Shown piece by piece: positions 1 to 8,600 of a DNA stretch of 63,718 nucleotides (position 1 is its first letter; the number at the start of each line of letters is the position of its first letter). The stretch is from Ruaniaceae bacterium KH17. GTDB lineage: Bacteria > Actinomycetota > Actinomycetes > Actinomycetales > Actinomycetaceae. Where the stretch lies: contig FZQV01000015.1 in NCBI GenBank assembly GCA_900199505.1, positions 1 to 63,718 on the forward strand, in the 5' to 3' direction. Both the position numbers and the translations under genes were made by a program. The notes beneath the pieces were generated by a model that was not told where the DNA came from, did not search any database, and worked only from the letters and a program-made list of their open reading frames with translations.

Positions 1-110
1 CCGGCTGCGAGCCCGGCTGGGAACGGGCACTGTCTGCGGGCCTGCGTCCACCTGCCGGTGGACACTCTGACGGTCCTTCGAACAACACCCGCACCAGCCC
101 GCGCGATCGA
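1..110. repeat. Dispersed repeat, copy R1 (5' end may be outside window)
   Basis: Bases 41-100 resemble 18161-18215: both carry CCTGCG-CCAC, then GGAC-CTCTGACGG-CCT-CGAACA, at roughly 75-80% identity by eye. The copy contains a perfect hairpin, GTCCACC / GGTGGAC with a TGCC loop (46-63). The larger copies at 15.6 and 16.5 kb share the module ending CGGTCCT-CGAACAA. No ORF with coding character lies here. Function is unknown; it may be a REP/MITE-like element. Confidence 0.5.
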
Positions 111-116
111 CAGACG

Positions 117-122
117 TACCCT
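117..122 (+). promoter_or_regulatory. -10 element of a probable leaderless promoter for the cysteine desulfurase gene
   Basis: TACCCT fits the actinobacterial TANNNT -10 and lies 6 nt before the ATG at 129, so transcription would start at the start codon. No Shine-Dalgarno sequence is visible. The hexamer sits in the perfect palindrome GTACCC-T-GGGTAC (116-128), which could also be an operator. Confidence 0.5.
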
Positions 123-128
123 GGGTAC

Positions 129-1262
129 ATGACGTATCTCGATCACGCAGCGACCTCGCCCGTGCGCCCGGAGGCGCTCGCGGCCTTCCAGCGTGCCTGC
201 GAGGTGGGCGGGAACGCGTCCTCAATTCACGCGGACGGACGGGCAGCGCGCCGTGTGCTCGACGAGGCGCGCGAGTCGGTTGCCGCCTCGATCGGCGCCG
301 AGCCCGTCGAAGTCATCTTCACGTCCGGCGGCACCGAGGCCGCGAACTTGGCCGTGCTCGGGGCCGGCCGCGCCCTGCGCGCGCTGGACCCCGACAACCT
401 CGTGGTCGCGAGCGCGATCGAGCACCCGGCGGTGCTCGGCGCCCTCTCGGAGCTGGGCGGCGCCACGCGTCTGCTCCCTGTCCAGACCAATAGCTTGCTG
501 GACGCCACAGCGCTCTCGGAGTTGCCGCCGTCGGCCGGATTGATCTCGGTCATGTGGGTCAACAACGAAACCGGGGTGGTCCAGCCCATCGAGCAGGTCG
601 TTGACGTGGGCAACCAGATCGGCGCGCTCGTTCATTCCGACGCCGTCCAGGCAGTGGGGCACCTTCCCGTGCGCTTCGCGGATTCGGGTCTGGACATGCT
701 GTCGTTCTCCGGCCACAAGATTGGTGCTCCCGTGGGAATCGGCACGCTCGTTGCCAGGCGCGGGGTGAACCTGGCGCGGCTGAGCTTCGGCGGCGATCAG
801 GAGCGCGGGGTCCGCTCGGGGACGCTCAACGTGGCGGGTGCGGCGGCGCTCGCGGCCGCGCTCGAGGCAGCTACCTCGGATCTGGCCAACGAAGCGGCGC
901 GGTTGCGCGAACTGAGCGCGATCGCCGAGGCGGCGCTCGAGGCCATCGGCGGCGTCGCCGTGACGGGTACGGATCTATCGCCCGAGCAACGTAGCCCGGC
1001 CATCGTGCATGCCGTCGTCGACGGGGTGGACGCCGATTCACTACAGTTCGCGTTCGACCGCGCGGGGATCGCCGTCTCGTCGGGGTCGGCGTGCCGGGCG
1101 GGCGTGCAGGAACCGAGCCATGTGATTGAAGCCATGGGCTCGCCCTGGGTTCGCGGCGGACTGCGCTGTAGTCTGGGATGGACGTCCCAGCGAGCGGACG
1201 TCGAGGCATTCGCCGCCTCCGTTGCGGAGGCAATCGTTGCCGCGCGCGCCGTCGCGGGCTGA
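129..1262 (+). CDS. Cysteine desulfurase (NifS/IscS-type, class V aminotransferase fold)
   Basis: PLP enzyme that removes sulfur from L-cysteine as an enzyme-bound persulfide and passes it to acceptors. Visible features are the N-terminal YLDHAATSP block, the cofactor-binding [11 protein letters not shown], the PLP lysine in [16 protein letters not shown] (K197), and the persulfide cysteine in SSGSACRAG (C322), followed by the arginine-rich C-terminal block. Length 377 aa is normal for the short IscS/NifS group. The next gene is mnmA, only 13 nt downstream, so tRNA 2-thiolation is the most likely use of the sulfur. The start at 129 fits a leaderless transcript. IscS and NifS cannot be told apart from the sequence, so no symbol is given. 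Confidence 0.93.
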   Translation: MTYLDHAATSPVRPEALAAFQRACEVGGNASSIHADGRAARRVLDEARESVAASIGAEPVEVIFTSGGTEAANLAVLGAGRALRALDPDNLVVASAIEHPAVLGALSELGGATRLLPVQTNSLLDATALSELPPSAGLISVMWVNNETGVVQPIEQVVDVGNQIGALVHSDAVQAVGHLPVRFADSGLDMLSFSGHKIGAPVGIGTLVARRGVNLARLSFGGDQERGVRSGTLNVAGAAALAAALEAATSDLANEAARLRELSAIAEAALEAIGGVAVTGTDLSPEQRSPAIVHAVVDGVDADSLQFAFDRAGIAVSSGSACRAGVQEPSHVIEAMGSPWVRGGLRCSLGWTSQRADVEAFAASVAEAIVAARAVAG

Positions 1263-1275
1263 CCCAGAGGACACG

Positions 1276-2373
1276 ATGCAGGTACTCGCAGCGCTTTCGG
1301 GCGGAGTGGACTCCGCTGTCGCCGCCGCGCGCGCGGTGGACGCCGGCCACGATGTGGTGGGCGTACACATGGCGCTGTCGCGTTCGCGCGCCGAGCACCG
1401 TCAAGGCTCGCGGGGTTGCTGCTCGATCGAGGATGCCGGGGATGCCCGCCGCGCCGCCGATGTGCTCGGTATTCCGTACTACGTGTGGGACCTCTCGGAG
1501 GACTTCGAGGAGACCGTGGTGCGGGACTTCCTCTCCGAGTACGCCGCTGGGCGCACCCCGAACCCCTGCGTGCGCTGCAACGAGCACATCAAGTTCGCCA
1601 CGCTTATGGAGCGCGCCACGGCCCTCGGTTTCGACGCCGTGGCTACGGGCCATTACGCCCGGCTCGTGGACGGCCCGCACGGCCGCGAGCTGCACCGCTC
1701 GGTGAATGCCGAGAAGGACCAGTCCTACGTCCTCGCCGTGATGGGGCAGGAGAAGCTTGCCCGCGCGCTGTTCCCACTCGGGGGCGTGGCCACCAAGGCC
1801 GAGGTGCGCGCGGAGGCCGCCACCCGAGGTCTGGGCGTCTCGTCCAAGCCTGATTCGTATGACATCTGCTTCGTGGCCGACGGCGATACCCAAGGCTTCC
1901 TGAAGGATCGGCTGGGTGCCACTCCGGGCCCCATCGTGGACGTCGATGGCAATCAGGTGGGGGAGCACGAAGGCGCCTTCGCCTACACGGTGGGGCAGCG
2001 CCGCGGGCTGGCGCTCGGTAACCCCGCCGCGGACGGCAAGCCGCGGTACGTCCTCGAAGTCCAGCCGACGACGAACACCGTGGTGGTGGGCCCGAGCGCG
2101 CTTCTGACCGTGAACCGCATCGATTGTGATGACGTGGTCTGGTTGGCCGACGACGCCCCCGAGACTCTCGAGGCCGAGGTCCAGATCCGGGCGCATGGGC
2201 GGCCGCTTCCGGCGCGCGTGACGCGCTCTTCCGACTCGCTCGTGATCGATCTGCGCGACGGTGAGCGTGGTGTGGCTGCCGGACAGTCGGCCGTGGTCTA
2301 CGACGGCACGCGCGTGCTCGGCCAAGCCACCATCAAGGCCGCGAGTCGCGTCTCATCCGGCCAGCTAGAGTGA
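1276..2373 (+). CDS. mnmA: tRNA-specific 2-thiouridylase MnmA
   Basis: Adds sulfur to C2 of wobble uridine 34 in tRNAs for Lys, Glu and Gln, using ATP and a persulfide relay. The N-terminal PP-loop [12 protein letters not shown] binds ATP. The two catalytic cysteines are visible in NPCVRCN (C98) and [10 protein letters not shown] (C198). The central YTVGQRRGL block and a C-terminal beta-barrel complete a normal 365-aa protein. The start was placed at ATG 1276, preceded by an AGAGGA ribosome-binding site; the open frame runs farther upstream but overlaps the cysteine desulfurase. The pair is probably one operon. Confidence 0.95.
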   Translation: MQVLAALSGGVDSAVAAARAVDAGHDVVGVHMALSRSRAEHRQGSRGCCSIEDAGDARRAADVLGIPYYVWDLSEDFEETVVRDFLSEYAAGRTPNPCVRCNEHIKFATLMERATALGFDAVATGHYARLVDGPHGRELHRSVNAEKDQSYVLAVMGQEKLARALFPLGGVATKAEVRAEAATRGLGVSSKPDSYDICFVADGDTQGFLKDRLGATPGPIVDVDGNQVGEHEGAFAYTVGQRRGLALGNPAADGKPRYVLEVQPTTNTVVVGPSALLTVNRIDCDDVVWLADDAPETLEAEVQIRAHGRPLPARVTRSSDSLVIDLRDGERGVAAGQSAVVYDGTRVLGQATIKAASRVSSGQLE

Positions 2374-2455
2374 CCCGTGCATGATCTGGTACGCCTCAAC
2401 GACTTGGCACGTATCAGATATAGCACCACTCTCTCGGGAACGGCACGCATGGGCT
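2356..2455 (+). repeat. Dispersed repeat (copy 1 of 2; the other is at 62307-62402)
   Basis: This segment, starting in the last codons of mnmA, matches 62307-62402 at about 75-80% by eye. Shared blocks are TCCGGCCA-CTA, CCGTGCATGATCT, TACGCCTCAAC, TGGCACGTAT and CTCGGGAACG. Each copy can fold through ATCTG-TACG-CC against GG-CACGTAT-AGAT. In the frame from GTG 2377, both copies read VHDL(V/I)RLN(D/S)LAR(I/M)R, with several differences in third codon positions, so a small coding element cannot be excluded. No known product is recognised. Confidence 0.5.
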
Positions 2456-2602
2456 GCACGTGCTGAGCTAACCGCTACCAGGATTTCGACGATTCCCGGC
2501 CCAGTGGTCGTGCGTGCCGCCTCCGGGGATGGTCACGGACCAGGAATCTTCGAACATTTGGGACCATGATTCCCTGCATCGCGACGATCTTTGTGTGCGC
2601 GC

Positions 2603-2678
2603 CGCTGAGATCCGTACGCCAGTGAGCCCAATCGGCCCTAGAAGGCCCAGAATATGCGACTGGCGTACCGATCTCAGC
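2603..2678. repeat. Palindromic repeat of about 75 bp (copy A; copy B at 30698-30772)
   Basis: The 20-nt arms at 2603-2622 and 2659-2678 pair with one mismatch (GCTGAGATCCGTACGCCAGT against its complement). The loop is also related, in inverted orientation, to that of copy B, including an ATATTC-GGCC-GGGCCG core. No U-run follows on either strand, so it is not a classic intrinsic terminator. The rest of the 2456-2806 interval holds no convincing gene. Confidence 0.7.
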
Positions 2679-2806
2679 AAGTAATCCCGAGGCCAACTGG
2701 AGCGGCCTTATTTTCTACAGGTTTTTCGTTGGAATACCGCCGGATGACACGAATCTCGCGCTGAACACTGTGGCCGGCGGCTTGTGAGAGTCGTGGGGCC
2801 AGAGCT

Positions 2807-2812
2807 TACGAT
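2807..2812 (+). promoter_or_regulatory. -10 element of a probable leaderless promoter for moaA
   Basis: TACGAT lies 7 nt before ATG 2820, with TTGTGA at 2784-2789 as a possible weak -35 region. This arrangement, and the lack of a Shine-Dalgarno sequence, favours ATG 2820 over the upstream GTG at 2784. Confidence 0.45.
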
Positions 2813-2819
2813 GCTAGGC

Positions 2820-3836
2820 ATGCAGGAGTTGGCGGATCGGTATGGGCGGGTGGCGCGAGACCTGCGCGTCTCGCTGACCGATCGCTGCAATCTCCGCTGC
2901 ACGTACTGCATGCCGGCCGAGGGCCTACCGTGGCTCCCCACTGAGGAAACCCTCACGGATGCCGAAGTAGTCCGCCTGCTCCGGATCGCCGTCGAGCACC
3001 TCGGCGTACACACGCTACGCTTTACCGGCGGCGAGCCGCTGCTTCGCAAGGGGCTCGAGGGAATCATCGCCGCGGCATCGCGACTCCGCACTGCCGACGG
3101 CGCGGCCCCCGATCTCGCGCTCACCACCAACGGCCTCGGCCTCGACAAGCGGCTACCCGGCCTGATCGAGGCGGGCCTGAAGCGCGTTAACGTCTCGGTC
3201 GATTCGCTCGATCCCACCACGTATGCGCGAATCGCCCGCCGCGATCGGCTCCCAGAGGTGCTCCGGAGCATCCAGGCGGTCGACGACGCCGGCCTGCGCC
3301 CCCTGAAGATTAACGCCGTGGTGATGCGCGGCGAGAATGAGGACGATGTCCTCGGCCTCGCCGGCTACGCACTCGAACACGGCTACCAGTTGCGATTCAT
3401 CGAACAGATGCCGCTCGGCCCACGCCATACCTGGGACCGCTCGAGAATGGTCTCGGCACACGAGATCCTCGACCGGCTGGGTGCCCGCTACACGCTGACG
3501 CCCGCGGTTCAGCCCCGCGGTGCGGCACCCGCGGCGCTCTGGAACGTGGCCCCGGATGCCACGCAACCCGGCGGTGCCATCGGCATCATCGCCTCCGTCA
3601 CGGCTCCGTTCTGCGCGGATTGCGACCGCACTCGCATCACCAGCGACGGCCAGGTCCGCAGCTGCCTGTTCTCGCAGCGTGAGACCGATCTTCGCGCGCT
3701 CCTACGCGGCGGCGGCAGTGATGAGGAGATCGCCGAGGCGTGGATGGGGGAGCACCTCATCAAGCCCCGCGGCCACGGCATTGACAACGACGACTTCGTT
3801 CAGCCCGAGCGCACTATGAGTGCGATCGGCGGATAA
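2820..3836 (+). CDS. moaA: GTP 3',8-cyclase MoaA (molybdenum cofactor biosynthesis)
   Basis: Radical SAM enzyme that, with MoaC, converts GTP to cyclic pyranopterin monophosphate, the first step of molybdopterin synthesis. The SAM-cluster motif CNLRCTYC supplies C23, C27 and C30. The second [4Fe-4S] cluster that binds GTP uses CADC (C265, C268) and the cysteine of RSCLFS (C282). The protein ends in Gly-Gly, as MoaA proteins do. From ATG 2820 it has 338 aa; the frame is open from GTG 2784, which would add 12 residues. moaD follows 14 nt downstream, so the two are co-transcribed; moaC lies 14 kb away in the same island. Confidence 0.95.
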   Translation: MQELADRYGRVARDLRVSLTDRCNLRCTYCMPAEGLPWLPTEETLTDAEVVRLLRIAVEHLGVHTLRFTGGEPLLRKGLEGIIAAASRLRTADGAAPDLALTTNGLGLDKRLPGLIEAGLKRVNVSVDSLDPTTYARIARRDRLPEVLRSIQAVDDAGLRPLKINAVVMRGENEDDVLGLAGYALEHGYQLRFIEQMPLGPRHTWDRSRMVSAHEILDRLGARYTLTPAVQPRGAAPAALWNVAPDATQPGGAIGIIASVTAPFCADCDRTRITSDGQVRSCLFSQRETDLRALLRGGGSDEEIAEAWMGEHLIKPRGHGIDNDDFVQPERTMSAIGG

Positions 3837-3850
3837 GAGGAGGCACTTCG

Positions 3851-4090
3851 ATGATGATTCGATACTTTGCCGGCGCCGCCGAGGCGGCCGGCCATGAGGA
3901 ACGCGAGATCGATTCCGCAGGGCTCACCGTTGCGCAGTTGCGCGAGCGGCTCGGCGCGGAGAATGAGAAGCTCGTGAAGGTTCTCGCGGTGTCGGCGCTC
4001 CTTGCCGACGGCGTCCGAGTGGATGACGGCGCCACCGACCTCAGCGCTGTGGGCCGCTTGGACGTCCTCCCACCTTTCGCCGGCGGGTAA
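3851..4090 (+). CDS. moaD: MoaD-type sulfur carrier, small subunit of molybdopterin synthase
   Basis: Ubiquitin-fold protein that carries a C-terminal thiocarboxylate and donates sulfur to precursor Z inside molybdopterin synthase. The 79-aa length, the IRYFAGAAEAAG start and the LPPFAGG C-terminus with the essential diglycine are all typical. A GAGGAG ribosome-binding site precedes ATG 3851. Its partner MoaE is encoded at 15087, and the likely activating enzyme is the MoeB-like gene at 15774. Confidence 0.92.
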   Translation: MMIRYFAGAAEAAGHEEREIDSAGLTVAQLRERLGAENEKLVKVLAVSALLADGVRVDDGATDLSAVGRLDVLPPFAGG

Positions 4091-4115
4091 ATCCCGAACT
4101 TGTGCTGGCGGGGTG

Positions 4116-4742
4116 TCAGCTGGCGATCGTGACGTCGCACGCGGTGCGGCCGATTCGCAACTCGCCAGCGGTGTGCTCGCCAGCGCTCTGCGCGAGGTAA
4201 CCCTCGATCACACCTGCGTGCATGGTGCAGACCAGCGGGAGCCGGGCGTCGTCGATCATGTCGCGGAACGGGCAGCGCGTGAAGCAGAGGGTATCCTTCC
4301 GCTGCTCGGTGCCGAAGCCGCGTGCGGCGAGGGTGGCTGCCAAGGCTGGAACCACGTCGTCGGCCGAAATCGTGGGTTCGGCAAGCCGTGCACCCCACGA
4401 AACGCCGGCCTGTCTCAGCTCGGCCGTCGGATCAGCGCTCGAGTCCGCGATGTGGCCGAGGAGGACGTCCGTAAGCTCAAGCATGTGCAGGCTACTCATC
4501 GCGGGGGATGCCTGTGTGGCCGTGTACAGCGTGGGCGGGCGTCCGTGGAGGCCGGAGCCGTCGATCTGCCGCGATGCGAACCCGGCCTCGACGAGCGCAT
4601 CGAGGTGGAAGCGCACGGAGTTGCGGTGCAGGCCGAGTTCGTCGGCGATCTCGGACACCGACAGTGGCGCTGTTGCGGCCTGCAAGAGGCTCAATACGCG
4701 GGCGCGCGTGGGCCCGAGTCCGTGCTGTCGAGAGGCGCTCAC
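4116..4742 (-). CDS. HTH transcriptional regulator with C-terminal cysteines, possible Fe-S sensor
   Basis: The 208-aa protein has an N-terminal winged helix (about residues 10-60, with LSVSEIADELGLHRNSVRFH) and an effector region carrying CFTRCPFRD and LVCTMHAG. A winged helix followed by spaced cysteines resembles SufR-type iron-sulfur regulators. ArnR, the cluster-binding repressor of the corynebacterial nar operon, is a functional analogy, but homology to it is not shown here. The position between moaD and mobA, about 0.9 kb from narG, suggests control of the nar or cofactor genes by oxygen or nitric oxide. The GTG start at 4742 is preceded by AAGAAT and six bases, so it may be leaderless. 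DNA binding is secure; the ligand is inferred. Confidence 0.75.
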   Translation of the reverse strand: MSASRQHGLGPTRARVLSLLQAATAPLSVSEIADELGLHRNSVRFHLDALVEAGFASRQIDGSGLHGRPPTLYTATQASPAMSSLHMLELTDVLLGHIADSSADPTAELRQAGVSWGARLAEPTISADDVVPALAATLAARGFGTEQRKDTLCFTRCPFRDMIDDARLPLVCTMHAGVIEGYLAQSAGEHTAGELRIGRTACDVTIAS

Positions 4743-4910
4743 GGGAGCATTCTTACATCTCGCCCGCGTGCCGCCCTAGGACCCTCCTCACAACGTGACC
4801 GGTGCCACGGTGTGGGACCCGATCGGCCGCCCGCTCGCACCCATGGCGGCCGCATTGCCGTGACAGGGCGCGCCACGGCACTCGTTGCCGGTGGCCGGAT
4901 CGCCTGGATC

Positions 4911-4916
4911 TAGCAT
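4911..4916 (+). promoter_or_regulatory. -10 element of a probable leaderless promoter for mobA
   Basis: TAGCAT is separated by six bases from ATG 4923. No ribosome-binding site is visible. Confidence 0.45.
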
Positions 4917-4922
4917 GGGCCT

Positions 4923-5537
4923 ATGGCGGTTCATGAGGATGGGGACGTCGATCGCACGGTGGTGCGCCGTGGTGCGATCGTGCTTGGCGGCGGCCGGTCC
5001 ACACGGATGGGCATGAACAAGTTGACCCTGGAGATCGACGGCGCCTCCCTCCTCGAGCGGGCAGTGGCCGCCGCGCTCGGCTGGGCCAAGCAGGTGGTGG
5101 TCGCGGGGGATGAGCCCGAGGGTTGGGAGGAGTCCGACGGCGTTCGGTTCCGCCGTGAGGACCCTCCGTTTGGCGGCCCATCCGCGGGTATCTCCGCCGC
5201 GCTCGCCGCGCTACCCGATGCGGACGAGATCCTGATCCTCGCCGGGGACCTCGCCCATCCCGTCCGGACGGTCGAAGCGCTGGCGGCCGCCGAACCCGGC
5301 CCCGACGGCGTCGTGCTCGTGGATGAGGAGGGCTGGCCCCAGTACCTCGCCGGGCGCTACCGTGGCGCCGCCTTACGAGCCGAGATCCGGGGTCCGATGC
5401 GGGGCGTGTCGGTGCGCCGCCTCATGCGTGGACTGGATCTCGCCACACACCCGGCCAGCGAGGCACTCACGCGTGATTTAGATAATCCCGAAGTTGCGAA
5501 AATGAGTGGCGCATACGGTCCGAATCTGCGGTGCTAA
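4923..5537 (+). CDS. mobA: Molybdenum cofactor guanylyltransferase MobA-like protein
   Basis: Transfers GMP from GTP to Mo-molybdopterin, giving the bis-MGD cofactor that NarG needs. The N-terminal nucleotide-binding signature LGGGRSTRMGMNK (about residues 20-32), the FRREDPPFGGPSAGI block and ILAGDLAHP, equivalent to the metal-binding Asp region, identify the family. Length is 204 aa, in the normal range. It stands alone between the divergent HTH regulator and narG. MocA, the CTP-dependent homologue, is related, but bis-MGD demand by NarG makes MobA the better call. Confidence 0.88.
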   Translation: MAVHEDGDVDRTVVRRGAIVLGGGRSTRMGMNKLTLEIDGASLLERAVAAALGWAKQVVVAGDEPEGWEESDGVRFRREDPPFGGPSAGISAALAALPDADEILILAGDLAHPVRTVEALAAAEPGPDGVVLVDEEGWPQYLAGRYRGAALRAEIRGPMRGVSVRRLMRGLDLATHPASEALTRDLDNPEVAKMSGAYGPNLRC

Positions 5538-5543
5538 CAGCTC

Positions 5544-5594
5544 AATCGCTCCGCATGTGCGATTCGTGAGAAATGCCCCAGGGGGAATCGTGAG
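5544..5594. promoter_or_regulatory. Candidate operator region upstream of narG
   Basis: The mobA-narG gap contains an inverted repeat, AATCGC (5544-5549) and GCGATT (5559-5564), and a direct repeat, ATTCGTGAG (5562-5570) and AATCGTGAG (5586-5594), around CCCC-A-GGGG (5577-5585). Such clustered symmetry just ahead of a nitrate reductase operon suggests regulator binding. No clear FNR (TTGAT-N4-ATCAA) or Rex site was seen. The regulator is unknown; the gene at 4116 is a candidate. Confidence 0.35.
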
Positions 5595-5647
5595 GGCGGT
5601 GCCCAAATCGGAGTTTTCACCGAAAGATTTGTGCAAAACTAGTCGGC

Positions 5648-8600
5648 ATGGAGAACAGCACGCGGATTGATGGCCCGGCCTCCCAAGCCCTTCTGAAGGT
5701 TGGGAAATTCTTCTCTCGATGGGATGAGACAAACGACCAGCGCGCGGTGTTCCGCAAAGGCGGCCGCGCCGGTGACGTGTTCTACCGCGATCGTTGGAGC
5801 CACGACAAGGTGGTCCGCTCCACACACGGCGTGAACTGCACTGGATCCTGTTCATGGAAGGTGTACGTCAAGGACGGCATCATCACGTGGGAAGCCCAGC
5901 AGACCGATTACCCGTCCACTGGCCCCGATCGCCCCGAGTACGAGCCACGTGGTTGCCCCCGCGGTGCGGCCTTTTCCTGGTACACCTACTCGCCCACGCG
6001 CGTGCGCTACCCCTACGGCCGCGGCGTGATGATGGAGATGTACCGCGAGGCGAAGCAACGTCTCGGTGACCCGGTGGCCGCCTTCCATGAGATTTCCACC
6101 GATCCTGCGAAGCGCCGCCGCTACCAGCAGGCCCGCGGTAAGGGCGGCCTAGTCCGGATCTCCTGGGACGAAGCGCTCGAGATCGCCTCCGCCAGCTACG
6201 TGAACACGATCGCGAACTACGGCCCGGACCGTTGCGTCTCGTTCTCCCCGATCCCCGCGATGAGTATGGTCTCTCACGCGATCGGCACCCGCTTTACGCA
6301 CCTGATCGGTGGTGCGATGACCAGCTTCTACGACTGGTACGCGGACCTCCCCGTGGCAAGCCCCCAGGTCTTCGGTGACCAGACGGATGTCCCCGAGTCC
6401 GGCGACTGGTGGGACGCGTCCTACCTCATGATGTGGGGCTCGAACGTCCCGCTCACGCGCACGCCGGACGCGCACTGGATGGCCGAGGTTCGCTACCGCG
6501 GCACCAAGGTGATCACGGTGAGCCCGGACTATGCGGACAACGTGAAGTTCGCGGACGAGTGGCTCCCCGCCCAGGCCGGAACCGATGCCGCGCTCGCGAT
6601 GGCCATGGGACATGTGATCCTGAAGGAGAACTTCGTTGATCGCCAGGTCGAGTATTTCCAGGACTACGTGAAGCAGTACACCGATCTCGGCATGCTGATC
6701 ACGCTCGTGGATCATCCCGACGGCCACGGCCTCACCGCCGGGAAGTTCGTCACGGCCGCCGATCTGCCCGAGCACTCTCACCTCAGCGATGCCGCTTTCA
6801 AGACGGTCATGTGGGACACCGCCGCGGGCCGCACCGCCGTTCCGAACGGCTCGATGGGATTCCGGTACTCTGAGGATGGCGCCGGCCAGTGGAACCTGGA
6901 GCTTGGCGAGATCGAGCCCGAGTTGTCCTTTATGGACGACGGCGATGCCGCACCTGTGGAGGTGGCCCTCCCATGCTTTGAGGATCCTCGGGGCGAAGGC
7001 AGCATCATTCGCCGCGGTGTCCCCGCCAAGCGAATCAATGGCCAGCTCGTCACCACCGTGTTCGATCTGATGCTCGCGCAGTATGGCGTTGCGCGCGACG
7101 GGCTCCCGGGCACCTGGCCGGCCGACTACGACGACCCCACCGTTCCGTACACCCCCGCGTGGCAGGCCGAGATCACGTCGGTTCCCGCCGAGGCATGCAC
7201 CCGGATCGCCCGCGAGTTCGCGGCCAACTCGGATGAGTCGAAGGGCCGCACGATGATCATCATCGGCGCGGGAATCTGCCACTGGTTCCACGCCGATGTC
7301 ACCTACCGGGCGATCATCGCGCTGCTGATGATGACCGGCTGCATCGGCAAGAACGGGGGCGGCTGGGCACACTACGTGGGCCAGGAGAAGTGCCGCCCGA
7401 TGACCGGCTGGTTCAACATGGCCAACGCCATGGATTGGCAGCGCCCGCCGCGCACCATGATCGGCACGGCCTACTGGTACATGCACACGGATCAGTGGCG
7501 CACTGACGGCTTCTCCGCCGATCGCGTGAAGTCCCCACTGTCCACCGGCGCACTGGACGGCCTGCACACGGCCGATGCCCTCGCGCAGTCGAATCGGCTT
7601 GGGTGGATGCCGTTTTACCCGCAGTTCGCGAAGAACCCGCTGGACCTGGCGGACGAGGCGCAGGCCGCCGTCGATCGGGGCGAGGCGGGCACGGTCCAGG
7701 AGTACGTGGCCGCCCAACTCAAGAGCGGCGAACTGAAGAGTTCGATCGAGGACATCGACGCCCCTGAGAACTGGCCGCGCACCATGATTCTCTGGCGTTC
7801 GAACCTGTTCGGATCCTCCGCCAAGGGCAACGAGTACTTCCTGAAGCATCTGCTCGGCACACACAGCAACCTGATGCCGAACAACTACGCCGCGGACCAG
7901 CGGCCCACCGATGTGACGTGGCACGAGGAGGCTCCGGAGGGCAAACTCGATCTTCTGATCACCGCGGACTTCCGGATGACTAGCTCCACGCTGCTGTCGG
8001 ACATCGTGTTGCCCGCCGCCACCTGGTACGAGAAGCACGATCTCTCGACCACGGACATGCACCCGTACGTGCACTCGTTCTCGCCGGCGATCGATCCGCC
8101 GTGGGAGGCAAAGACGGACTTCGAGGTGTTTAGCGACCTCGCCCATCGGTTGTCGCAGATGGCCAAGGGCCGCCTGGATACGCGCAAGGACCTGGTCGCC
8201 GTCGCACTCCAGCACGACACTCCGGGGCAGATCACGCAGCCTGGCGGAAAGGTGCGCGATTGGAAGGGGACGGACATCCCCGCGGTGCCGGGACAGAACA
8301 TGCCCGTGTTCGCCGTCGTCGAGCGTGACTACACGGCGATCGCGGACAAGCTCGCCACGGTGGGCCCACTCGCCGAGAAGCTCGGCTTCACGGTGAAGAA
8401 CATCAACTACGACGTCTCGCACCAGGTCAACCAACTCGCGCAGCTGCACGGCGTGTTCCCGAGCGGTCCCGCCGCGGGCCGCCCGGCGATCGACACGGAC
8501 GTGCGGATGGCCGAGGCGATCCTGATGTTCTCCGGCACCACGAACGGCGAGCTCGCGACGCAGGGCTTCAAGAACCTCGAGAAAAAGACTGGCCGCAAGA

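Noticed and set aside
871-2325. A 484-codon minus-strand frame opposite mnmA
   Set aside because: Low-complexity Arg/Pro/His composition and full overlap with a clear mnmA gene.
2381-2569. A 62-codon frame downstream of mnmA
   Set aside because: No ribosome-binding site and no similarity; the repeat in this region is better conserved in another frame.
4002-4913. A 303-codon plus-strand frame opposite the HTH regulator
   Set aside because: It begins inside moaD and has no recognisable domain, while the minus-strand frame has a clear winged helix.
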